Source: an uncultured Flavobacteriales bacterium
GTDB taxonomy: Bacteria > Bacteroidota > Bacteroidia > Flavobacteriales > BACL11
Assembly (NCBI GenBank): GCA_943788405.1
Contig: CALSQD010000002.1
Coordinates: forward strand, 62,001-126,000
Direction: 5' to 3'
DNA length: 64,000 nt
Of this stretch, positions 33,935 through 44,563 are shown one piece after another. Positions within the stretch are counted from its first letter, which is position 1; each line of letters opens with the position of its first letter. The notes below the pieces were generated by a model. It ran no database searches and had not been told where the DNA came from. It saw only the letters and a list, made by a program, of their open reading frames with translations. The position numbers were made by a program, and so were the translations under genes.

Positions 33935-36900
33935 TTACTGCACCACCAATTTCCTTTGTTCTGTTTTTCCTTTGTGTGTAAGGGTTACAAAATAAACTCC
34001 TTTAGGTTGCTGGCTGAGGTCAATCTGTTGTAAGCCACCAATCACATTTTCTTTAGCGATCAACTTTCCAAGTGTAGAATATATTTCCACTTCCATGCTG
34101 TTGGCATCTGTTCGTATGCTAAAAATCCCTTTACTTGGGTTCGGATAGATTGAGGTATGATAATCAGTATTATCATGATCTTCAATCGCAAGAATATTTT
34201 GTCCGTTAATATTTACATTGTCCATGAAGAATCGGTTTCCATAATCATTAATCGCTACAAACTGCACCATAATTGTATCGCCATTCAGCCCCCAATTACT
34301 TAGGTTGATGCTGTCAGTCGCCCAACTCCCACAAGTAGGATACCAAGGACTTCCTACATAGCCTGTCGTTTGTAAATCAGGACCAATAGCTCCATAAATA
34401 GAGTCCCAAGTTGCTCCACAATCAGTTGATATTTCAATTCTTAAACCATCATCATAGCCAGCAGCATATCCTGCATAGGCATAGTCATAAGTTAGCCAGT
34501 TTTCAGCATTTGCTCCACTGCCTAACTTTACTTTATTGGAAATTAAACCAGCTTCTTCTCCGTTTTGTTGTATCCAATAATGATTCACATAAGCAACCGT
34601 ATTGGGTTGGCAATTTATTCCTGTATCCACAACAATACTTTGCCAAGCAAAAGCAGCCGGAGGAGTTTCCCAACTAGTAGGAGGGAAGGTTCCAGTTTCA
34701 AATCCTTCCTGCAAAGCAGTTGTATTTGTAATTGGAAAAACAGAATCCGTGTAAGTAATAAAATCAGTATAAGTTTGGCTGCTTGTGCCATAAGCATCCG
34801 TAACCGTTAGACTAACATCATAAGTTCCCGGGTTTCCATAAACAACAATTGGATCTTCCAAATTTGAGGTGCTTGGCGTACCTCCCGGAAAATTCCATTG
34901 CCAAGTAGCACTGCTCAAGCGAACTGCCGAATGGTCCACAAACTGAACGGTATCATTCATGCAATTAATGGTTAATTTATTGGCAGCAATCTGTGCTGAT
35001 GGAGGAGAGTTCTCATAAAGGTCAATTTCATAAGCACTTCTGTTGGTTCCGTTTCTTAAAAGCCCTTCACGGTAATAAGGTACTAGCTGAGTAGAAAAAG
35101 TGCTTTTTGGCAGATTGTTATCGTAAATATCCCAATCACTCATTGTGTTATTTCTGTAATAAACAGCATCTCTTGTTCCTAAATAAACCCCACCATTACT
35201 TCCTCTTTGATGCTCAATATTTGTTGTGTTCATATTGTCAAGGGTAGGGGTGCTCAAGTTATCCCAAGTTGTTCCTCCGTTTGATGATTTAAATACTTCA
35301 TGCCCTTGTGCGTCAGCAACCCCACCATACATACTGCACCTTGCAATCCAAAGTGTATTTTCATCATCACTACTGATGGTGATGTCGTAAGGTATCCAGG
35401 CTTGTCCGTTTATATTAGTAGGGGTGATGTCTGTCCAATTTTGTCCTGCATCATCAGTTCTGTATATTTTTTTATCTCCCCACCAGCTTTCCCATGTAGC
35501 AACATATATTACATCTGGGTTGCTCCAAGCCACTTCTACTGATGTTACTTTGTCATCAAAATGATGAACAGCAGAGTAAGAAGCTGCATTATTTTTGGAA
35601 AGCCAAAGTGTAGAATCGTTTCCAATATAACTCCAATTGTAGCATCTTGGGTCAAATTCCATTTGTGAGGATTCCCCAACTATATAGGATGCATTTGGTT
35701 TTTTGTCTAATGAGAAAGTACTAATGTCAACCGTTCTATCCCCTGAAAGTATTTTTCCATTATAATCACTATAAGCTACTCTTGGGCTACCAAAGTTTAC
35801 GAACCCTCTTATTCCATCTCCACCATCTGTACATAGCCAGTCATTTATATAGGTGTTTCCGTCTTTAAGCATGGTTCCGTTATGGTAAGCTCCTCCTAAC
35901 ATTACCTCTCCATCTTTAAATCCTGCACCAAAGCCCCAAAAGTCTGTTCCTGCAATTCCGTATTGTTTTTTATAAATACTATCTCCTGCATTTTCAGAAT
36001 AAAAGATACCTCCATCACTAGCAAACCAAAGGTCATTTCCAAAGTAGTTTATGTCATGAATATCGGCATGAACATATCCTTTTTTGTAAGGGGTACTCCA
36101 TTTTGAAGGACAAGTAAAAGTAACTCCACCATCTGTAGATATCCAATGGTTTACACCTCCAACATGTATGATGTCAGCATTTGTTGGGTTCACAGCAAGT
36201 CCTAAATCATAATAGTATTGTCCACCATCATCTGATCCATCAGGTTGCCATCCCATCATATTGATGTTAGTAGTATCAGGAGGTCCTGCTGGTTGTGGCC
36301 CACAACACTGAAAAGTCCAATTTACTCCTTTATCATTGCTAATGTATATTCCATATAAACCACTTCCTCCATTTGCACTTCCTGTAGCAAGAGCTACAAC
36401 TTTATCAGGTGCTGCAGGGCTTACTGCTATTTCTGTTCTTTTTTGCTCATCTCCACTTGCTGGATTTGGCCAGCCATTTGCAAATTGGGTTAGTGTAAAT
36501 CCTCCATTGTCCGATCGGTAAAACTCTGTTTTATCACCTACTTGTTTTATAAAATACATAGTGTTCACTAAGGTAGGATGAAATTCAATTTCCAAGAAGC
36601 TACCACTCATAATTTGACTAAAAGTAGTCCCTCCATCTGTTGAGCGGTAAAGTCCTTCATCAGAAGCAACAAAAAGCATCTGATTGTTAGATGGTTTTAG
36701 TTTTATGTCCTTAATAGAGTGGGAAAGGTTTGTAAATGCAGCATCCCCAATTATATTCCAAGTGTTACCACTATCATATGATTTACGCAAACTTCCATTT
36801 CCGCTTATGTAAATAATATCAGGGTTTGTAAAATCTATTTCAAGAGCATATACTCCATTTAAGGATAAATCTTGTGTTATAAGATTCCAATTATCTCCTT

Positions 36901-37342
36901 TGTCAGTAGTTTTCCAAGCGCCAGCAGTAGCTGTTCCTGCATACAATATATTAGGATTACTTACTGATTGTTCTACAGTATACACATGTGCAGCCCCTGG
37001 AGCATAACTTCTACTGTTCGCATCTTTATCAAAATCCCAAGGTCCTACACATTCCCATTGGTTACTGCTTTTTGAACTAGTAACGCTAGGTTTTGAATCA
37101 GAAAATCTACTAATACTTCTTATCCATCTTTTATAATATTGGGTGTGCTTATTCTTTACTAGTTTATTTTTTTTGTAATGCTTACTATACGCCTCAACTA
37201 CTGCTCCTGCATCAGGATTATCAGCATACATTAGCTGTGCCCAATTTGGTAATTTTTCAGTATTTGAATTGTATTTCATTTCTACCTGAGCAATAGCTAA
37301 AAGTTGGAAATTGATAAAAAGTAGAAATAGTATTTTCTTCAT
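33935..37342 (-). CDS. large T9SS protein with BNR/sortilin-type repeats and PKD domain
   Basis: A 1135-residue exported protein. It has a signal peptide (MKKILFLLFINFQLLAIAQ), then many BNR/VPS10-type propeller repeats with Asp-box-like 'SYDSGNTWN', 'STDGGTTF', 'SNDKGVNWTF', 'SENAGDS' and 'TDDAGQNWTD' (residues ~100-740). A PKD domain follows near 820 ('WQWNFPGGTPSTSNLEDPIV'), then a jelly-roll region with 'FFMDNVNING', and a T9SS type A sorting domain ('SIYPNPSKGIFSIRT' ... 'PKGVYFVTL'). It is a cell-surface glycan- or protein-binding candidate; enzymatic activity is not evident. Confidence 0.88.
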   Translation of the reverse strand: MKKILFLLFINFQLLAIAQVEMKYNSNTEKLPNWAQLMYADNPDAGAVVEAYSKHYKKNKLVKNKHTQYYKRWIRSISRFSDSKPSVTSSKSSNQWECVGPWDFDKDANSRSYAPGAAHVYTVEQSVSNPNILYAGTATAGAWKTTDKGDNWNLITQDLSLNGVYALEIDFTNPDIIYISGNGSLRKSYDSGNTWNIIGDAAFTNLSHSIKDIKLKPSNNQMLFVASDEGLYRSTDGGTTFSQIMSGSFLEIEFHPTLVNTMYFIKQVGDKTEFYRSDNGGFTLTQFANGWPNPASGDEQKRTEIAVSPAAPDKVVALATGSANGGSGLYGIYISNDKGVNWTFQCCGPQPAGPPDTTNINMMGWQPDGSDDGGQYYYDLGLAVNPTNADIIHVGGVNHWISTDGGVTFTCPSKWSTPYKKGYVHADIHDINYFGNDLWFASDGGIFYSENAGDSIYKKQYGIAGTDFWGFGAGFKDGEVMLGGAYHNGTMLKDGNTYINDWLCTDGGDGIRGFVNFGSPRVAYSDYNGKILSGDRTVDISTFSLDKKPNASYIVGESSQMEFDPRCYNWSYIGNDSTLWLSKNNAASYSAVHHFDDKVTSVEVAWSNPDVIYVATWESWWGDKKIYRTDDAGQNWTDITPTNINGQAWIPYDITISSDDENTLWIARCSMYGGVADAQGHEVFKSSNGGTTWDNLSTPTLDNMNTTNIEHQRGSNGGVYLGTRDAVYYRNNTMSDWDIYDNNLPKSTFSTQLVPYYREGLLRNGTNRSAYEIDLYENSPPSAQIAANKLTINCMNDTVQFVDHSAVRLSSATWQWNFPGGTPSTSNLEDPIVVYGNPGTYDVSLTVTDAYGTSSQTYTDFITYTDSVFPITNTTALQEGFETGTFPPTSWETPPAAFAWQSIVVDTGINCQPNTVAYVNHYWIQQNGEEAGLISNKVKLGSGANAENWLTYDYAYAGYAAGYDDGLRIEISTDCGATWDSIYGAIGPDLQTTGYVGSPWYPTCGSWATDSINLSNWGLNGDTIMVQFVAINDYGNRFFMDNVNINGQNILAIEDHDNTDYHTSIYPNPSKGIFSIRTDANSMEVEIYSTLGKLIAKENVIGGLQQIDLSQQPKGVYFVTLTHKGKTEQRKLVVQ

Positions 37343-37354
37343 AATTTAGGCAAT

Positions 37355-37380
37355 AAAAAAGGCCGCATAATTGCGACCTT
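37355..37380 (-). terminator. rho-independent terminator of metK
   Basis: On the minus strand AAGGTCGCA pairs with TGCGGCCTT, followed by TTTTTT, just after the metK stop at 37398. Confidence 0.88.
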
Positions 37381-37397
37381 AAAAATAGTGTTTTTTG

Positions 37398-38657
37398 TTA
37401 TAAACTAAAAGCAGTTTTTACTTCTTCTTGGCAATCTAGTTTTTCCCAAGTAAAAGTTTCTACTTCAAATTCTTTTTCTTCTCTACCAACATGGAATTTA
37501 ACAGTTTTTACTTCTGATTTTCTTCCCATATGTCCGTAAGCTGCAGTTTCAGAATAAATTGGGTTTTTAAGTTTAAGTCTGCTAATTAATGATGCTGGTT
37601 TAAGGTTGAAACATTCCATATTTTTAATAGTTTCAGCAATTTCTCCATCAGTCATATTTACTTTTGAAGTACTATAAGTATCTACAAAAATCCCCATAGG
37701 TTCAGCAACTCCAATAGCATAACTTACTTGTACTAAAATACGATCAGCAACACCTGCTGCTACTAAATTTTTAGCAATATGGCGAGTTGCATAAGCAGCA
37801 GAACGATCCACTTTAGATGGGTCTTTTCCACTAAAAGCACCACCACCATGTGCTCCTTTTCCTCCGTAAGTATCTACAATAATTTTTCTTCCTGTAAGTC
37901 CTGTGTCTCCATGTGGCCCTCCAATTACAAACTTTCCTGTAGGGTTTACATGGTATTTTTCATTTCCAAATAAAGCTGCATTTTCAATAGATAATTGTGC
38001 TTTAATTCTTGGAATTAAAATGTTTCTTACATCTGCTTCAATTTGCTCTTGCATAGGTTTCTCATCTGCAAAATCATCATGCTGAGTAGATACTACAATA
38101 TCAGTAATTCTTTTTGGAGAATGATCATCATTATATTCTAAAGTAACTTGTGATTTTGAGTCAGGACGCAAATAAGTCATTTCCTTTCCTGCTTTACGAA
38201 TTGCAGCAAGTTCAATTAAAATCTTATGAGAAATATCTAAAGCCAAAGGCATTAAATTTTCTGTTTCGTTAGTAGCATAACCGAACATCATTCCTTGGTC
38301 TCCTGCACCTTGTTCTTTATTTAATCCTTCTCCTTCTTCTACTCCTTGTCTAATTTCTGCTGATTGTTCATGTATTGCAGATATAACACCACAGCTATCG
38401 GCATCAAATTGGTATTCTGATTTTACATATCCAATCTTACGGATTACATCACGAGCAACTTTTTGTACATCAACATATCCTTCAGTTTTTACTTCTCCAC
38501 TTAGTACTGTAAGCCCTGTTGTTACTAGGGTTTCACAAGCTACTTTTGAGTGTGGGTCTTGGGCTAAAAAATTATCTAATAGTGCATCCGAAATCTGGTC
38601 GGCTACTTTGTCTGGGTGTCCTTCTGAAACGGACTCTGAAGTGAAATAATATGACAT
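37398..38657 (-). CDS. metK: S-adenosylmethionine synthetase
   Basis: MetK makes SAM from methionine and ATP. The 419-residue protein has '[16 protein letters not shown]' at the N-terminus, '[15 protein letters not shown]' near 116, '[14 protein letters not shown]' near 246 and '[20 protein letters not shown]' near 272. It is transcribed leftward from a 120-base leader that contains a SAM-II-like aptamer, facing metH across the shared region. The product therefore probably represses its own gene. Confidence 0.97.
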   Translation of the reverse strand: MSYYFTSESVSEGHPDKVADQISDALLDNFLAQDPHSKVACETLVTTGLTVLSGEVKTEGYVDVQKVARDVIRKIGYVKSEYQFDADSCGVISAIHEQSAEIRQGVEEGEGLNKEQGAGDQGMMFGYATNETENLMPLALDISHKILIELAAIRKAGKEMTYLRPDSKSQVTLEYNDDHSPKRITDIVVSTQHDDFADEKPMQEQIEADVRNILIPRIKAQLSIENAALFGNEKYHVNPTGKFVIGGPHGDTGLTGRKIIVDTYGGKGAHGGGAFSGKDPSKVDRSAAYATRHIAKNLVAAGVADRILVQVSYAIGVAEPMGIFVDTYSTSKVNMTDGEIAETIKNMECFNLKPASLISRLKLKNPIYSETAAYGHMGRKSEVKTVKFHVGREEKEFEVETFTWEKLDCQEEVKTAFSL

Positions 38658-38719
38658 CTTCTTAAATTTTAAGTTTATAATTAATTTAAAGGAAGATTTG
38701 GCGAATAAGCGCTAAAGGA

Positions 38720-38775
38720 AATACTGTTTTAGCATTTTTTTTAGTGGTTGCAATAGGCCAAATCTATCCACTTAG
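38720..38775 (-). promoter_or_regulatory. SAM-II-type (SAM_alpha) riboswitch aptamer upstream of metK
   Basis: On the minus strand a five-base stem AGTGG (38772-38768) and CCACT (38747-38743) encloses the loop ATAGATTTGGCC then TATTGCAA, followed by AAAAATGCTAAAA. This fits the SAM-II layout of a loop with GATTTnnCC and TTGCAA plus a 3' GCTAAA tail, as I remember it. A nine-base inverted repeat pairs the loop (AGATTTGGC, 38765-38757) with downstream GCCAAATCT (38702-38694), a plausible expression platform. Confidence 0.7.
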
Positions 38776-38780
38776 GTCGG

Positions 38781-38788
38781 CAAACTTA
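38781..38788 (-). promoter_or_regulatory. -7 promoter element of metK (TAAGTTTG)
   Basis: Read on the minus strand this is TAAGTTTG, matching TAnnTTTG, with the predicted transcript start about where the aptamer begins. I see no matching TTG at the -33 position. Confidence 0.55.
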
Positions 38789-38845
38789 TAAAATTTTTTA
38801 AAATTTCAGTAATTTTTTAATTTTTTTGTTTTTATTTGTGCCATA

Positions 38846-38940
38846 CTTATCAAGAAAGACGGAGGGATGGGCCCTATGATGTCTTGGCAACCTTGTAAAT
38901 GCAAGGTGCCAAATCCCACTCCACATTGGAGGAAGATGAG
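38846..38940 (+). promoter_or_regulatory. SAM-I (S-box) riboswitch upstream of metH
   Basis: The aptamer shows the conserved S-box segments in order: CTTATCAAGAAAG, GGAGGGATGGGCCCTATGA, CTTGGCAACC, GGTGCCAAATCC and GATGAG. P1 is CTTATC (38846) pairing with GATGAG (38935). P3 and P4 are also present. A run of six T at 38969-38974 follows, with an AAGAT/ATCTT pairing possible, so transcription control is likely. It places metH-metF under SAM repression. Confidence 0.92.
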
Positions 38941-38992
38941 AGGAATACATAAATTTCCCCAACCTATCTTTTTTGTTAAGTCTTATAAAATT

Positions 38993-41900
38993 ATGAGACA
39001 GAAAATAGAACAAATATTAGAAAATAGAATCCTTGTGCTAGATGGTGCAATGGGAACTATGATTCAAAGGTATACGCTTACAGAAGAAGATTTTAAAGGA
39101 GAACAGTTTAAAAATCATATTAGTGATTTAAAAGGAAATAATGATTTGCTATCCATTACTCGCCCTGATATTATAAAAGCAATCCATAAAGAATACTTGG
39201 ATGCTGGTGCAGATATTATTGAAACAAATACCTTTAGTGGAACTAGTATCGCTCAAGCGGATTATAGTTTAGAATCTGCCGTATATGAATTAAATTTTCA
39301 ATCAGCAAAAATTGCAAAAGAGGTGGCTATTGATTGTTCAACTATTGATAAGCCAAGATTTGTAGCAGGATCAATAGGGCCAACAAATCGTACTGCATCT
39401 ATATCTCCAGATGTAGAAAACCCTGCATTTAGGCATATTACTTTTGATCAGTTAAAAGAGGCTTATATTGAACAAATAACTGCTTTAATTGATGGAGGAG
39501 TGGATGTTTTATTGGTAGAAACCGTTTTTGACACTCTTAATTGTAAAGCTGCATTATTTGCTATTGAAGAGGTATTTGAAGCCAAAGGGTTACGCATTCC
39601 TATTATGGTTTCGGGTACAATTACGGATGAAAGTGGAAGAACACTCTCTGGACAAACAGCTGAAGCATTTCTAAATTCTATTTCCCATATTCCACTGCTA
39701 AGTGTTGGTTTTAATTGTGCTTTAGGTACAAAGGCTATGCGGCCATATGTAAGTGAATTGGCAAAAAAAGCACCATTTTTTGTAAGTGCTTATCCTAATG
39801 CAGGTTTGCCAAATGAGATGGGAGAGTATGAAGAAAGCCCAGTAGCAATGGGTGCTCAATTGGAAGATTTTATGCAATCGGGTTTAGTAAATATTGTAGG
39901 GGGTTGTTGTGGTACAACTCCTAGTCATATTGCAGAATTTGTACGCATTGCCAATAAATATACAGCAAGAAAAATTCCAGAGTTTGAAAAGCAAATGCGC
40001 CTTAGTGGCTTAGAGGCAGTAACAATTTCACAAGAAAGTAATTTTGCAAATATTGGTGAGCGTACCAATGTGATGGGGTCTTTAAAATTCAAAAGATTAA
40101 TTAAAGAGGATAATCTAGAAAAAGCACTTGAAGTAGCATTGCATCAAGTAGAAGGAGGAGCACAAGCCATTGATATCAATATGGATGATGGGATGTTGGA
40201 TGGAAAAGAGTGTATGACACATTTCTTAAATTTAATAGCATCCGATCCTGATGTATCAAAAGTACCTATTATGGTAGATTCTTCTAAATGGCATATTATT
40301 GAGGCAGGACTAAAATGCATACAAGGAAAAGGAATTGTAAATTCTATCTCCTTAAAAGAAGGAGAGGAAGTATTTAAACAGCACGCAAAAACTATTCTGA
40401 AATATGGGGCAGCAGTTGTTGTTATGGCTTTTGATGAAAAAGGACAAGCAGTAGATTATTCAGATAAAATTAGAATTTGCGAAAGGGCATATCGTATTTT
40501 AGTAGATAAGGTTGGCTTCCCTGCTGAGGATATTATTTTTGATCCTAATATTTTAACTGTTGCAACTGGAATTGAGGAGCATAATAATTATGCAGTTGAT
40601 TTTTTTAAGGCTACAAAGTGGATAAAAGAAAATCTTCCCTATGCAAAGGTAAGTGGTGGGGTGAGTAATGTATCTTTCTCATTCAGAGGAAATAATATTG
40701 TTCGTGAGGCAATGCACTCAGCCTTTTTATACCATGCAATAAACAATGGAATGGATATGGGAATTGTGAATGCAGGAATGATTGAGGTGTATGAGGATAT
40801 TCCAAAAAATTTACTAAAAGCAGTGGAAGATGTATTGCTGAATAAAGATGATGGGGCTACTGAGCGCTTGGTAGATTTGGCAGAAAATATAAAGGGAGAA
40901 GGAAAACAAAGAGTTGAGGATTTATCATGGCGTGAACAATCAGTTGAAGGAAGGTTATCCCATGCATTAGTAAAAGGGATAGTTGCTTTTATTGAACAGG
41001 ATACAGAGGAAGCACGCTTAAAATTTGATAAACCATTACAAGTAATTGAAGGTCCGTTAATGGATGGAATGGGTGTAGTTGGTGAATTATTTGGTGCTGG
41101 AAAAATGTTTTTACCACAAGTAGTAAAAAGCGCAAGAGTAATGAAAAAAGCAGTTGCTATACTTACTCCTTTTATTGAACAAGAGAAAACGGCAAGTAGC
41201 AAAGCAGGAAAAGTACTTTTAGCTACTGTAAAAGGAGATGTACATGATATAGGAAAAAATATTTTGGGTGTTGTTTTGGGTTGTAATAATTATGAAATTA
41301 TTGATTTAGGGGTAATGGTTCCTGCTGATAAAATTCTGGAAGAAGCCAAAAAACAGGATGTAGACGTGATTGGTTTGAGTGGCTTAATCACCCCATCATT
41401 GGATGAAATGATAGATGTTGCAAAAGAGATGCAAAGGAATGATTTTAATGTACCACTCATGATTGGAGGAGCTACAACATCTAAGATTCATACGGCAGTA
41501 AAAATTAATGAACATTACAATAATAATACGATTGTACATGTATTGGATGCATCAAAAGCAGTAGGAGTTACAGCAAAATTAATTGGAAAAGAAAAAGAAA
41601 ATTTTGGAGAAAAAGTTGCTGCGGAATACAATACGATTAAGGAGAATTACCTGAATAGAAAATCAGATAAAGAGTATGTGAGTATCGGTACTGCAAGAGA
41701 AAATGCTTTTCAAACAGATTGGGAAAAGGAAGAAATTCCTAGTGCAAATCAACTAGGGGTGCAAGTTTTTGAAGATATTGATATAGCAACTATTCGCAAC
41801 TATATTGATTGGACACCCTTCTTTTTTACTTGGGAAATGCGTAAAAAATATCCTGCAATTTTAGAAGATGAGACCTTTGGAGAACAAGCAAAACAATTAT

Positions 41901-42628
41901 TAAATGATGCTAATATTATGTTGGATAATATCATTAAAAATAATTGGTTACAAGCAAAAGCAATTATTGGTTTGTGGGAAGCAAATGCTGAAGGGGATGA
42001 TGTTCACTTATTTGAAAATAGAAATAAAATTGCTACTTATAATTTCTTGCGTCAGCAAGGGAAAAAGAGTAAGTCAAATAGATGTTTGGCTGATTTTGTA
42101 TCGCCAATATCTTCAGGTAAACAAGATTATATTGGGTCGTTTGTGTGTACAGCAGGGCTAGGAATTGATAAGCAATTGGTAGTTTTTGAAAAAGATCATG
42201 ATGATTATAATAGCATCATGCTAAAAGCAATTGCAGATAGATTAGCAGAAGCCCTCACAGAATATATGCACGAAAAAATCAGAAAAGAAATTTGGGGGTA
42301 TGCTGGGGATGAGCAGTTCAAAAATGAAGATTTGATTAAAGAAGAATATAAGGGAATCCGTCCTGCACCGGGCTATACCGCTTGCCCGGATCATACCGAA
42401 AAATTAAAAATATTTGAATTGTTGGATGCTGAAAAAAGTATAGGTGTAAGCCTTACAGAAAGCATGGCTATGAGTCCAAATGCTACAGTAAGTGGTTATT
42501 ATTTTGCGCACTCGGATGCTAAATATTTTAGTGTTGGTAAAGTGCAAGATGACCAAATTATAGATTATGCAAAACGAAAAAATCAAACAGTAGAAGTAAC
42601 TGAAAAATGGTTGAGGAGCAATATTTAA
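38993..42628 (+). CDS. metH: cobalamin-dependent methionine synthase
   Basis: MetH methylates homocysteine to methionine using methyl-THF and cobalamin. I start at 38993 ([22 protein letters not shown]), because the longer frame from 38867 runs through the riboswitch. Domains in order: homocysteine domain with zinc Cys in 'NCAL' and '[11 protein letters not shown]' (residues ~1-330), pterin domain '[11 protein letters not shown]' (~350-620), cobalamin domain with 'DVHDIGKN' (~770; base-off His) and the SAM-dependent reactivation domain with '[15 protein letters not shown]' (~1130). At 1211 residues it is full length. metF follows after 63 bases. Confidence 0.97.
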   Translation: MRQKIEQILENRILVLDGAMGTMIQRYTLTEEDFKGEQFKNHISDLKGNNDLLSITRPDIIKAIHKEYLDAGADIIETNTFSGTSIAQADYSLESAVYELNFQSAKIAKEVAIDCSTIDKPRFVAGSIGPTNRTASISPDVENPAFRHITFDQLKEAYIEQITALIDGGVDVLLVETVFDTLNCKAALFAIEEVFEAKGLRIPIMVSGTITDESGRTLSGQTAEAFLNSISHIPLLSVGFNCALGTKAMRPYVSELAKKAPFFVSAYPNAGLPNEMGEYEESPVAMGAQLEDFMQSGLVNIVGGCCGTTPSHIAEFVRIANKYTARKIPEFEKQMRLSGLEAVTISQESNFANIGERTNVMGSLKFKRLIKEDNLEKALEVALHQVEGGAQAIDINMDDGMLDGKECMTHFLNLIASDPDVSKVPIMVDSSKWHIIEAGLKCIQGKGIVNSISLKEGEEVFKQHAKTILKYGAAVVVMAFDEKGQAVDYSDKIRICERAYRILVDKVGFPAEDIIFDPNILTVATGIEEHNNYAVDFFKATKWIKENLPYAKVSGGVSNVSFSFRGNNIVREAMHSAFLYHAINNGMDMGIVNAGMIEVYEDIPKNLLKAVEDVLLNKDDGATERLVDLAENIKGEGKQRVEDLSWREQSVEGRLSHALVKGIVAFIEQDTEEARLKFDKPLQVIEGPLMDGMGVVGELFGAGKMFLPQVVKSARVMKKAVAILTPFIEQEKTASSKAGKVLLATVKGDVHDIGKNILGVVLGCNNYEIIDLGVMVPADKILEEAKKQDVDVIGLSGLITPSLDEMIDVAKEMQRNDFNVPLMIGGATTSKIHTAVKINEHYNNNTIVHVLDASKAVGVTAKLIGKEKENFGEKVAAEYNTIKENYLNRKSDKEYVSIGTARENAFQTDWEKEEIPSANQLGVQVFEDIDIATIRNYIDWTPFFFTWEMRKKYPAILEDETFGEQAKQLLNDANIMLDNIIKNNWLQAKAIIGLWEANAEGDDVHLFENRNKIATYNFLRQQGKKSKSNRCLADFVSPISSGKQDYIGSFVCTAGLGIDKQLVVFEKDHDDYNSIMLKAIADRLAEALTEYMHEKIRKEIWGYAGDEQFKNEDLIKEEYKGIRPAPGYTACPDHTEKLKIFELLDAEKSIGVSLTESMAMSPNATVSGYYFAHSDAKYFSVGKVQDDQIIDYAKRKNQTVEVTEKWLRSNI

Positions 42629-42649
42629 TTTGATAATGTGCTGATTTGG
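42628..42649. repeat. dispersed AT-rich repeat, copy 1
   Basis: TTTGATAATGTGCTGATTTGG directly after the metH stop; nearly the same word occurs after rsgA at 45490-45510. Confidence 0.6.
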
Positions 42650-42691
42650 TAATCAATTAAAACTAACAACTAATAACGAGCAACTAATATA

Positions 42692-43645
42692 ATGAAAGTA
42701 ACTGAACATATAAAAAACGCAAAAAAAACTTTATTCTCTTTTGAGATTTTACCTCCTTTAAAAGGGACAAGTATCCAATCTATTTATAATTCATTGGATC
42801 CATTAATGGAGTTTAAACCATCCTTTGTTGATGTAACTTATCATAGGGAGGAATATGTTTATAAAAAAAGGAATGATGGACTTTTGGAAAGAAGGGCAGT
42901 TCGTAAGCGCCCAGGTACAGTTGGTATTTGTGCTGCCATTATGAATAAATATCAGGTGGATACAGTGCCTCATATTATTTGTGGAGGGTTTAATAAAGAA
43001 GAAACTGAAAATGCTCTTATTGATTTGGATTTTTTGGGGATTGATAATGTGCTAGTGCTAAGGGGAGACCCTATAAAATCAGAAACTTATTTTACTGCAG
43101 ATGAGGGTGGACATAAATATGCGTCCGAACTTTTAGAACAAGTAAATGGTATGAATAATGGGATTTATTTGGATGAAGAATTAAAAAGTTCTGCTCCAAC
43201 TAATTTTTGTATTGGGGTGGCAGGCTATCCTGAAAAACATTTTGAGGCACCCAATATGCGTTCTGATATTCATTTCTTAAAAAAGAAAGTTGAGGCGGGT
43301 GCTGATTATATAGTAACCCAGATGTTTTTTGATAATCAACAGTATTTTGATTTTGTAAACTTATGCCGAGAAAATGATATAACTATTCCGATTATTCCAG
43401 GATTAAAGCCACTTTCTACAGCAAAGCAATTGTCATTGTTGCCACAAAGGTTTCATTTGAATGTGCCTAATCCTTTAGTGGATGAAGTGCTGAAATGTAA
43501 AACAAATGAAGCGGTAAGACAGGTTGGGGTGGAATGGGCTACTCAGCAGGTAAAAGAATTAATTGAATTTGGAGCCCCTTGTATTCACTTTTACACTATG
43601 GGAAAATCAGATAATGTTCAAAAAATTGTGAGTAGTTTTTCTTAA
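42692..43645 (+). CDS. metF: methylenetetrahydrofolate reductase
   Basis: MetF reduces methylene-THF to methyl-THF, the methyl donor used by MetH, with an FAD cofactor. The 317-residue TIM barrel shows 'LFSFEILPPLKGTS' at the start, 'DVTYHRE' near 49, 'NVLVLRGDPIK' near 118, 'IGVAGYPEKHFEAPN' near 173, and 'YIVTQMFFDNQQYFDF' near 205. It lies after metH in the same SAM-I controlled unit and overlaps the convergent gldA 3' end by four bases. Confidence 0.96.
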   Translation: MKVTEHIKNAKKTLFSFEILPPLKGTSIQSIYNSLDPLMEFKPSFVDVTYHREEYVYKKRNDGLLERRAVRKRPGTVGICAAIMNKYQVDTVPHIICGGFNKEETENALIDLDFLGIDNVLVLRGDPIKSETYFTADEGGHKYASELLEQVNGMNNGIYLDEELKSSAPTNFCIGVAGYPEKHFEAPNMRSDIHFLKKKVEAGADYIVTQMFFDNQQYFDFVNLCRENDITIPIIPGLKPLSTAKQLSLLPQRFHLNVPNPLVDEVLKCKTNEAVRQVGVEWATQQVKELIEFGAPCIHFYTMGKSDNVQKIVSSFS

Positions 43646-44343
43646 GCAGTCAGTTTCCTGAAATGATCTTCTAAATCAATATTGTTTTTTTGGTAGTTGG
43701 AGATGAGTTGGTCGTCCACAATTTTGCCTTTATTGATGATGATTACTCTATTGCACATTTTGTCAACCTCCTGCATAATGTGTGTAGAAAGTAGTACGGT
43801 TTTATCTTTCCCAACTTCTTTTATTAAGTTCCTTATTTCCACCAATTGATTAGGATCTAAACCTGTTGTTGGTTCATCTAAAATTAAAATTACAGGGTTA
43901 TGAATTAATGCTGCTGCTAGTCCTACTCTTTGTTTGTATCCTTTGGAAAGTTCTCCAATTTTTTTGCTTTGTTCAGAGGTTAAGCCTGTTTGTTCTATGA
44001 TTTTAGCAATACGATTATTAAGGTTATTTACCTTATAAATCTCACCAACAAACGATAAGTATTCCTTAATGAACATATTAGTATAAAGCGGATTTTGCTC
44101 AGGTAAATAACCAATTTTTGCTTTTACTTGTAAATCTTGTTCTTGGGTGTCTAAATTACAGACTTGTACCTTGCCACTGTCTTGCTGTAAATAACAAGTT
44201 ATGATTTTCATTAATGTTGATTTTCCTGCACCATTTGGACCAAGAAACCCAACTACCTCTCCCTTGTTTAGCGTAAATGAAACATCAGTAAGTGCTTGTT
44301 GTTTTCCGTAAAACTTATTGATTGTATTGATTTGGATTGACAT
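43642..44343 (-). CDS. gldA: ABC transporter ATP-binding protein, GldA-type
   Basis: An ATPase subunit of an ABC exporter; in Flavobacteria GldA works with GldF and GldG in gliding motility and secretion. I start at 44343 (MSIQINTINKFYG), where the family starts; the upstream frame is non-homologous. The 233-residue protein has Walker A 'GPNGAGKST', Q-loop 'YLPEQNPLY', signature 'LSKGYKQRVGLA', Walker B 'VILILDEP' and H-loop 'LLSTHIM'. gldFG are not in the window. The start overlaps the stop of a 59-codon membrane peptide by one base. Confidence 0.85.
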   Translation of the reverse strand: MSIQINTINKFYGKQQALTDVSFTLNKGEVVGFLGPNGAGKSTLMKIITCYLQQDSGKVQVCNLDTQEQDLQVKAKIGYLPEQNPLYTNMFIKEYLSFVGEIYKVNNLNNRIAKIIEQTGLTSEQSKKIGELSKGYKQRVGLAAALIHNPVILILDEPTTGLDPNQLVEIRNLIKEVGKDKTVLLSTHIMQEVDKMCNRVIIINKGKIVDDQLISNYQKNNIDLEDHFRKLTA

Positions 44344-44522
44344 TAGGCAAATGTAGAAAAGAATAAAACATAAATAATTAAATCTGGTAAAAAACCTAAA
44401 AGTAGAAACCACCCTAAAAATCTATTGTTTTTTTGGTTTGCACTGAGGTAATGTATTCCTAAAAATACTGCAGTTGCAAATGCAATTACTTCAAACAACA
44501 TTAAGAAATTTAGCTCTTCCAT
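44343..44522 (-). CDS. small predicted membrane protein upstream of gldA
   Basis: A 59-residue reading frame encodes two likely membrane segments, 'FLMLFEVIAFATAVFLGI' and 'FLGWFLLLGFLPDLIIYVLF'. Its TAA overlaps the ATG of gldA (TAATG), a typical coupling signal here. It may be a complete small membrane protein or the relic of a larger membrane gene. I do not recognise it. Confidence 0.45.
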   Translation of the reverse strand: MEELNFLMLFEVIAFATAVFLGIHYLSANQKNNRFLGWFLLLGFLPDLIIYVLFFSTFA

Positions 44523-44563
44523 TTTGTGCTAAAATAGTAAAATCTAATTGTATATTTGCGCTA

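Noticed and set aside
34411-34810. Small plus-strand frames antisense to the BNR/PKD protein
   Set aside because: They oppose a long coherent coding frame with clear domains and have no independent support.
38867-38992. Upstream start for metH
   Set aside because: The 42 extra codons run through the SAM-I riboswitch; the family start is at 38993.
40639-41202. 187-codon open frame antisense to metH
   Set aside because: It lies opposite the conserved cobalamin and pterin regions of metH and has no recognisable domain; a shadow frame.
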